A stretch of DNA of 64,000 nt from contig NW_017567002.1 of assembly GCF_001661265.1 (NCBI RefSeq), forward strand, positions 372,001 to 436,000, written 5' to 3'. This DNA is from Saitoella complicata NRRL Y-17804 (taxonomy: Eukaryota; Ascomycota; Saitoellomycetes; Saitoellales; Saitoellaceae). The position numbers and the translations under genes were made by a program. The notes under the pieces are model-generated. The model was not told the origin of the DNA and did no database searches. It saw nothing but the letters and a program-made list of their open reading frames with translations. Below, in pieces: positions 63,100-64,000 of this stretch. Each line of letters opens with the position of its first letter. The first letter of the stretch is position 1.

Positions 63100-63454
63100 G
63101 ATGGTGATGAGTCGTGAGCCTTGGGTGGAATGGTGGTGATTGTTGCGTGCTTCTTGGTGTACGTGGTGCTTTGGTGGTGAGGCAGTGCAGCAGCTGCAGA
63201 AGCGGAGCGTGAAGAAGTCCCGACGTCGACGTCATTCGTGGCGGAACGCGCGCTGCGGGCATGGCTCCTGAGGCGCGGGGTGGGATGAGCTTTTCCCAAT
63301 CTTCAGTAATAGTCAATCTATTCAGATAAAAGGCAGACTCGCCTTACCAAGATGCACCCCCATCTTGACCCTAACCCTAACCCCATGCGTACCCAACTGC
63401 TAGGACGTCAGGGTACTCGGAGCAAAGTTGTGATTTGTTCATGTACCTGCCTAC
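63100..63454. other. Upstream region of the sterol-transfer gene
   Basis: These 355 bases hold the promoter of the GRAM-VASt gene and the gap to the SET fragment. They include an interstitial telomeric repeat listed separately. No gene is seen. Confidence 0.5.
63369..63384 (+). repeat. Interstitial telomeric repeat (CCCTAA)2-3
   Basis: CCCTAACCCTAACCCC occurs 616 bases from the chromosome end, in the opposite orientation to the terminal repeats. It lies between the last intact gene and the SET fragment. Confidence 0.7.
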
Positions 63455-63661
63455 CTACCTGGACCTAACGTATTGACTTAAACTCTTCTGATCACGCACA
63501 GGGTTGCGGCACCGCGGACTCACACATCCGCAATACGGGCTGCCCTTTTCCATGAACTCGTACGAAACCCCCCAATGATTCAGGGAAAGCTCCTCCAGAG
63601 CGTTGATATCTCTCTTTGCAGACACAAACACCCTCCGCACCGAAACCTCCTCTTCACCCTC
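63455..63661 (-). pseudogene. Fragment of a SET/post-SET lysine methyltransferase
   Basis: The open frame (in-frame stops border it upstream at 63662) includes RRVFVSAKRDINALEELSLN and HWGVSYEFMEKGSPYCGCVS followed by PRCRNPV. RDI-A-EELSLNHWG matches the end of a SET domain (RDIxAGEELTxDYG), and CGC-x4-CRN matches the post-SET zinc-binding cysteines (CxCxxxxCRG). The catalytic N-terminal part is missing and the glycine of the AGEEL motif is leucine. It is a terminal fragment, probably from an H3K36- or H3K9-type enzyme, left at the chromosome end. Confidence 0.68.
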
Positions 63662-63802
63662 CTATTACTAGTACAGGGAGGTATTAAGGCATAATACTTC
63701 TGTTTTGGGCAAGACTAGACCATAAGCGGTAGGGATCGCCGGGTCTGGGAAGGGGCCATGGTATCAAGAGGTATTATGGTATCACCGGCAAAAAAGGAGG
63801 GT

Positions 63803-63832
63803 GACGGAAATCGACGGAAATCGACGGAAATC
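63803..63832 (+). repeat. Short tandem repeat, three copies of GACGGAAATC
   Basis: Three perfect copies of a 10-base unit lie 130 bases inside the telomere. Short tandem repeats of this kind are common in the variable telomere-adjacent zone. No gene lies between them and the telomeric array. Confidence 0.9.
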
Positions 63833-63961
63833 GAACTGGACCTAGAGAACCCGAAAAGGGTAGGCCCGGCAAAACCTTAAGGTACTAGCTCCATTGTGAG
63901 CGAAGATATTGACGATTGAGTGCCAGATTCTTACATGATACGTTGTATAGTAGTCAAACAT

Positions 63962-64000
63962 GGGTTAGGGTTAGGGTTAGGGTTAGGGTTAGGGTTAGGG
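63962..64000 (+). repeat. Telomeric repeats (TTAGGG)6, right chromosome end
   Basis: GGG followed by six perfect TTAGGG units run to the end of the window. The G-rich strand reads 5'->3' outward, as expected of a right-hand telomere. The array is probably longer and cut by assembly. The repeat type is that of most filamentous fungi. Confidence 0.97.

Overview
The window is the right end of a fungal chromosome. Short introns (mostly 47-70 bases, with CTAAC/CTGAC-like branch sites), a dispersed 5S rRNA gene, Mif2/CENP-C, a Con-6 protein, a Num1/Mcp5-type cortical PH protein and a zinc-cluster-factor remnant point to Ascomycota, probably Pezizomycotina. That placement is an inference; no marker here fixes the species. 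The last 39 bases are TTAGGG repeats reading outward, so base 64000 lies in the telomere.

Layout. 1-8 kb: an arabinose-5-phosphate isomerase-like SIS protein cut by the left edge, an amino-acid permease, a glutaredoxin-like protein, a PNS1/choline-transporter-like protein and proteasome subunit Rpn8. 8.3-9.6 kb: a decayed adenylate kinase copy that ends where an LTR-like sequence begins. 9.9-30.9 kb: dense housekeeping genes, comprising a Chp1-like chromodomain protein, Rab11, alpha-methylacyl-CoA racemase, an orphan, RNase H2A divergent from CENP-C, a coiled-coil protein, a Pumilio protein in eight exons, Pcf11 and the mitochondrial GTP/GDP carrier Ggc1. 31-42 kb: a secreted alpha/beta hydrolase, Con-6, a DsbA/FrnE-like oxidoreductase, ribosomal protein L19, a 72-residue membrane protein and the cortical PH protein. 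42-57.4 kb: two different Baeyer-Villiger-type monooxygenases flanking a 5S gene, a sorting-nexin-like membrane protein, a CitE-type lyase divergent from an aldehyde dehydrogenase, a cystathionine gamma-synthase-like enzyme, a Dur3-like urea transporter and a small NATD1-type acetyltransferase. 57.6-64 kb: the subtelomere, with an intron-bearing tRNA-Gln, a broken sugar-transporter gene, a zinc-cluster factor fragment, one intact gene (a GRAM-VASt sterol transporter), a SET/post-SET fragment, short inverted telomeric repeats and the telomere.

Many genes needed exon joining, and reading frames across the joins were checked by hand. Three genes have introns at or inside the start codon or a few codons after it, and one intron looks GC-AG. 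No CRISPR array, operon or gene cluster with a single clear pathway was seen. The most interesting points are the Chp1-like protein, the possible splice-dependent peroxisomal tail on the acetyltransferase, the AT/G split start codon of RPL19, the graded subtelomere, and a recurring switch to G at third codon positions near gene 3' ends.
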